From the NCBI GenBank assembly GCA_934167785.1, contig CAKPLX010000033.1:1-11679 (forward strand): a DNA stretch of 11,679 nucleotides, in the 5' to 3' direction. The notes below the pieces were generated by a model, which was not told where the DNA came from, searched no databases, and worked only from the letters and a program-made list of their open reading frames with translations. The stretch comes from an uncultured Bacilli bacterium. GTDB lineage: Bacteria; Bacillota_I; Bacilli_A; RF39; UBA660. The translations under genes were made by a program, and so were the position numbers. How positions within the stretch are numbered: position 1 is the first letter of the stretch; every line of letters begins with the position of its first letter. Shown piece after piece: positions 8,482 to 11,679 of the stretch.

Positions 8482-10429
8482 TGTCATACACCTCCTCTCG
8501 CTCAATCTCAATTTTTTCAATAAAACCAAATGGCGAGCTGATCGTCACTCCGATTTGATTCAAAGGAACAACAAAGTCTTTACCCACATCGAAGGAGTAC
8601 AGCGAATCATAATCGATATCTTCTACCAGATTGTCAATCAGTTCGATTGCATCCACAGATGTCAGATCGACTTTAATGTGAAGCGCTGAACTCCACAGAG
8701 ACAATTTGGACAGGAAAATATCAATTGCTTTCAAATGCTTTTTCTTGAAATAATAGGAACTATCACGCTTTAGGCGCTTTTTCTCCATTGTGTTTAAATA
8801 AGAATGCCCTCGAATGTGTGAAGCCACACTACTAAGAAAGTCCGAGAAAGCAGATGCGTTGTGCGAGAGTTCCCCGACCGCATTTTGAAATACCATTTGG
8901 AATCTTCTGGTTGCATTTATCAATGCTTTCTTTTGACTCAGAAGTACCAGGAAGCCCGCAATGCTGAGAATTGCAACGGCAATCAGAGTGACCACGCCAA
9001 CTGCGACTTTTGAAGAACTGAAGAAAAAGCCAGGAATCAGGCACAAAACAAGTGACGAAATCGCAATGCCAAATGCAAACGCAATCTGACTGCTTGTCAT
9101 GCGTTGTAAAATAATTTGCCTGACATTGGAATCGGCATCACCAATCTCTTCTTCAGTGGAAGACACTTTTCCGGGTAATGTTTCTTGCTGCTCTAACATC
9201 TCCTTGTAGTTTTTTGAAAGCAAAATACGGAAATCCTCTTCCTGATACGGTGTCAGCGGAAAAACATCAGCCTCCGAATATTCACATTGGTCACGGAGTC
9301 TGCTTGCAGCTTGATCAAGAGTTCTATCTACACTCTGAATCAATGTCTGAATCTCTCTTTTTGCCTTTTTGCTATACGCTTCCCAGATATCCATATCTCC
9401 TGAGCCAATTCCCCCTGACAGAGCATAGTCAGCGATATCGAAGTGAAGATCAGATACTTTTGGGAGTTGGAAGGAAACCGGTACGCCGACAGTGTAGTCG
9501 GGTATCGGAGCGTCTATTTCCGAAACACTTTCTACTTCTCTTTCGAGGCTCTTTTCCAACTGGTACTTTGCCATGTTCAATTTGTTGATTGTCTGCTGAA
9601 AGCTCCCGGCAAGCGTGTCTTCGTTCAACAGAACCTTTAAGCTGTAAAGACGGTGCGCCTGAAGAACATTTGGGTCAATGTCATTTTGAGATATCAGTAG
9701 AATTCCAAGCCACAACCTGAACAAATCGTTTTGCTGCTTCATGATACCGCGTTGCTCCATATCGAACACAAGAAAACGACAGTTATGGGGATACAGGTTT
9801 CTTTTCCAGAACTCAGAGCTATCCGCCTCGGTATGAACTTGCCACGATGCTTTGACCAAGGAGAACATTTCTTTCGCTGCGGAGGCTTTTCTTACTTTTA
9901 CCAGAATGATCTCGGTGGGCGGCAGCCCCTTAAACATATTTTCTTCAGTCCATGCGTTGTATATTTTCTTTTGTGCTGCGGATTCTTCATCGTCAGCAGG
10001 GTGAAACTCCATCCGAGGTACTCTGTTTTCAAGTTCCACAATCGTGGCATTGAACTTTGGCTCCGGAGCAGGGATTCCCCCTAACATATGTGTCAGCCGG
10101 ATAAGCGGAGCATTGCAGTCAACAATGCGACCATCGACAATCGTCAGGCCGTCACGATCCTTGTTTTCAAGGAAGTCATACGGATTTACTGTGTCTGCCG
10201 GATACCTCGTGTTGACATCATCAAATTCAGAACACACGATAACCGCTTTCCATGCGCGCTTATGGCTGATGAGATTGTATAACTCAGGCATTGCAGTATC
10301 TACAGTTTCCCCGGCTTCAACCCATTGGCATATGCCAATGTTTCCTGCTTCGATGCTTTCAGAAAAGAGCGGATAAAACTGCTGTAAACAGTCCAAAGTT
10401 TTTTTGGATTGTATCAGCACTGTATACAT
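8465..10429 (-). CDS. Uncharacterised 654-aa protein with a central two-helix membrane hairpin
   Basis: The ATG at 10429 is preceded by AAGGTG with 7 nt spacing, which fixes the start. I do not recognise a named family. The first 130 residues look like a small alpha/beta domain (beta-like WKAVIVCSEF at about 60-69, then NPYDFLEN and LTHMLGGIPAPEPKF). A second alpha/beta-like segment spans about 170-250 (TEIILVKVRK, CRFLVFDME). Residues about 275-415 are charged and helical, probably coiled coil. Two hydrophobic helices lie at about 447-469 and 474-497, separated by a short SSSK turn, so both large flanks would lie on the same, probably cytoplasmic, side. The C-terminal 155 residues are basic then acidic. 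The last codons overlap the start of the next gene by 17 nt, indicating translational coupling. The position in the operon suggests a membrane component that anchors or recruits the soluble ATPase; this is inference. Confidence 0.85.
   Translation of the reverse strand: MYTVLIQSKKTLDCLQQFYPLFSESIEAGNIGICQWVEAGETVDTAMPELYNLISHKRAWKAVIVCSEFDDVNTRYPADTVNPYDFLENKDRDGLTIVDGRIVDCNAPLIRLTHMLGGIPAPEPKFNATIVELENRVPRMEFHPADDEESAAQKKIYNAWTEENMFKGLPPTEIILVKVRKASAAKEMFSLVKASWQVHTEADSSEFWKRNLYPHNCRFLVFDMEQRGIMKQQNDLFRLWLGILLISQNDIDPNVLQAHRLYSLKVLLNEDTLAGSFQQTINKLNMAKYQLEKSLEREVESVSEIDAPIPDYTVGVPVSFQLPKVSDLHFDIADYALSGGIGSGDMDIWEAYSKKAKREIQTLIQSVDRTLDQAASRLRDQCEYSEADVFPLTPYQEEDFRILLSKNYKEMLEQQETLPGKVSSTEEEIGDADSNVRQIILQRMTSSQIAFAFGIAISSLVLCLIPGFFFSSSKVAVGVVTLIAVAILSIAGFLVLLSQKKALINATRRFQMVFQNAVGELSHNASAFSDFLSSVASHIRGHSYLNTMEKKRLKRDSSYYFKKKHLKAIDIFLSKLSLWSSALHIKVDLTSVDAIELIDNLVEDIDYDSLYSFDVGKDFVVPLNQIGVTISSPFGFIEKIEIEREEVYDNDKCS
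8491..8496 (-). promoter_or_regulatory. Ribosome-binding site that decides the start of the giant membrane protein
   Basis: A perfect AGGAGG on the minus strand lies inside the last codons of the 654-aa gene. It is 9 nt before the ATG at 8481, 3 nt before the ATG at 8487, and downstream of the longest-frame ATG at 8529. It therefore supports a start at 8481 and translational coupling with the preceding gene, whose stop (8465-8467) lies beyond this start. Confidence 0.8.
10323..10340. repeat. Perfect 18-bp palindrome near the 5' end of the 654-aa gene
   Basis: CATTGGCATATGCCAATG is exactly self-complementary. It lies about 90-107 nt inside the 654-aa gene, where it encodes part of IGICQW. It could be a dimeric-protein binding site or simply coding coincidence; no second copy was noticed in the window. 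Confidence 0.5.
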
Positions 10430-10436
10430 ATGGATT

Positions 10437-10442
10437 CACCTT
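10437..10442 (-). promoter_or_regulatory. Ribosome-binding site of the 654-aa gene
   Basis: AAGGTG on the minus strand, 7 nt before the ATG at 10429, lies in the 44-nt gap after the preceding gene. No promoter or hairpin terminator is visible in that gap. Confidence 0.65.
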
Positions 10443-10473
10443 CTTTGCGTCATACTTTCCGAATCAGAATCGT

Positions 10474-11679
10474 TTACTTGCTCAGGCTGCGAAGGATTTC
10501 AGTAACTGCAAGTGACTTATCCCGCATATTATAGTCGTCAAGTTCCTTTGCAACAGCTTTGCAAATATAAATGAGCAAGGAGTCGTTGTAAATATCACCC
10601 AGGGTGTCTTTTTCAAGAGCGATATTATCGATAAGCAACTTAAACTGTTCGACAATAAGATCTGCATAAACGCCAGGGAACTCCTTCTTGTTGCAAAAAC
10701 GCGAAAGATAGGCCTTTAGCTCAGCGAAAATCGTATCCAGCAATCGAATCATACTGTCTTCATGATACTCTCCTGCGGGGACGGAGCGCTTCATGAGCAT
10801 AGGAAGATCAAAAACACTTCTTATCTTGCGGGTACCGTCCTCAAGTCGCAAATCATACTCCTCAATGCAGAATCTATCCAAAAGGTCAAACAAAACACTT
10901 CTCTTGAGAGGCACCTTGGTATACAAATCGTTATCAATGCGAGACTGTATTTTTTCGGTAACAACAGAGACAAGTTTTGGATAGATTGTAAAGGCATCCA
11001 ACACCTCATACAGGTGATCGCAGGGAGTCCCATTCGAAACGATCAGCCGAGTATCACCGTCTTCGCCCTTCAGATTCAAAGAATTCCTATCCGGGCGATA
11101 GATGGATTTTGCGGCATTTTCTTTTTCCAGATGGACATATTGCGCAAGCATACCCCAGAAGAAGGCCGCATAAATTCGTTCTTCCTGCATTGCCTGACTG
11201 TTTTCATCCAAATCAGGCAGCTTGGAAATAATATGCCACCAACGATCGATATGCGGCGTGATTGCTTTGCTCTTTTGTGTTTCAGGATGGATATTCTGAA
11301 TCAACTCGTAGTACGCCTTATAGTACTCGCCACCGGGTCTGTCAAAAGTAGCCGCATCTTTAGGCGGAGCAAATTTGCTCAGTTCATTTGCTCTCAAGTC
11401 ATAGACGGACTGATAGAAAAGGATTGTATTCTTATCAATGCTGCTGGCTTCGACACCGCCTCGGTCCTTTAAATTACCGGCAACAAATGCTTTGCGTCCG
11501 GGGAAATCTGCTTCAGCCAACTCGGGATTATATGCACATGCAGGAATTACTCGCGGCTCTTTGCCTGCAGGAGACTCGATAAAGGGTCTTGCCAAAATTT
11601 CTGTACTTTCGATTACATGCTTAGCGTAAAGCCGCTCATCCTCAAGCTCATACACATTCTCGGGATCCTCATAATGCGC
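10474..11679 (-). CDS. C-terminal part of a large uncharacterised protein, possibly tubulin-like; 5' end outside window
   Basis: The reading frame is open to the right edge of the window, about 401 codons, and ends in TAA at 10474-10476. A GTG at 11655 could serve as a start, but codons before it stay open and no ribosome-binding site precedes it, so I treat the gene as truncated by the window. The visible part has no membrane helix or signal peptide. It is a soluble, mostly helical region with aromatic-rich stretches (ILFYQSVYDLRA, PHIDRWWHIISKLPDLD, YAAFFWGMLAQY). I know of large proteins with an N-terminal tubulin-like (Tubulin_2-type) GTPase followed by a long C-terminal region of this general look, and that is my best guess. 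The GTPase motifs would lie outside the window, so the assignment is weak. The next gene follows after 44 nt with no terminator between, which places this protein in the same operon as the FtsK-type ATPase. Confidence 0.8.
   Translation of the reverse strand, partial: AHYEDPENVYELEDERLYAKHVIESTEILARPFIESPAGKEPRVIPACAYNPELAEADFPGRKAFVAGNLKDRGGVEASSIDKNTILFYQSVYDLRANELSKFAPPKDAATFDRPGGEYYKAYYELIQNIHPETQKSKAITPHIDRWWHIISKLPDLDENSQAMQEERIYAAFFWGMLAQYVHLEKENAAKSIYRPDRNSLNLKGEDGDTRLIVSNGTPCDHLYEVLDAFTIYPKLVSVVTEKIQSRIDNDLYTKVPLKRSVLFDLLDRFCIEEYDLRLEDGTRKIRSVFDLPMLMKRSVPAGEYHEDSMIRLLDTIFAELKAYLSRFCNKKEFPGVYADLIVEQFKLLIDNIALEKDTLGDIYNDSLLIYICKAVAKELDDYNMRDKSLAVTEILRSLSK

Noticed and set aside
8482..8529. 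Longer N-terminus of the giant protein starting at 8529
   Set aside because: It would extend deep into the previous gene, has no ribosome-binding site, and adds a charged stretch before the first membrane helix; the AGGAGG at 8491-8496 favours 8481.

Overview
The window is a single minus-strand block of tightly packed genes that reads from high to low coordinates. Strong AGGAGG-type ribosome-binding sites, moderate GC and the protein families suggest a Firmicutes bacterium, probably of class Clostridia. This is inferred from style only; no taxonomic marker is present. No tRNA, rRNA, insertion sequence, CRISPR array, convincing promoter or rho-independent terminator is visible. The operon appears to run off both ends.

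In transcription order: (1) the C-terminal part of a large protein (10474 to the right edge), possibly of the tubulin-like family; (2) a 654-aa protein with a two-helix membrane hairpin (8465-10429); (3) a giant membrane protein of about 1425 aa (4204-8481) combining five predicted membrane helices, a region that reads as a catalytically dead MrfA/YprA-type SF2 helicase with a DUF1998-like end, an acidic linker, a four-cysteine zinc ribbon and a DA1-like HExxH peptidase; (4) a 1170-aa FtsK/SpoIIIE-family ATPase (689-4201) with one intact P-loop module flanked by two apparently degenerate ones; (5) and (6) two small all-helical proteins of 102 and 95 aa, one with a basic tail and one with an acidic tail. 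Gaps are 44 nt, a 17-nt overlap, 2 nt, 30 nt and 30 nt, so co-expression is very likely.

A multi-module FtsK-type ATPase next to two roughly 100-aa helical-hairpin proteins recalls type VII (ESX/Ess) secretion. However, the ATPase has no membrane segment, the small proteins lack WXG and YxxxD/E motifs, and no EssA, EssB, EsaA or LXG toxin is visible here. The working model (inference) is a divergent type VII-like export or translocation machine. In it, genes 2 and 3 provide the membrane platform, gene 4 the motor, genes 5 and 6 the helical substrates or adaptors, and the DA1-like peptidase a processing activity. The most unusual component is gene 3.
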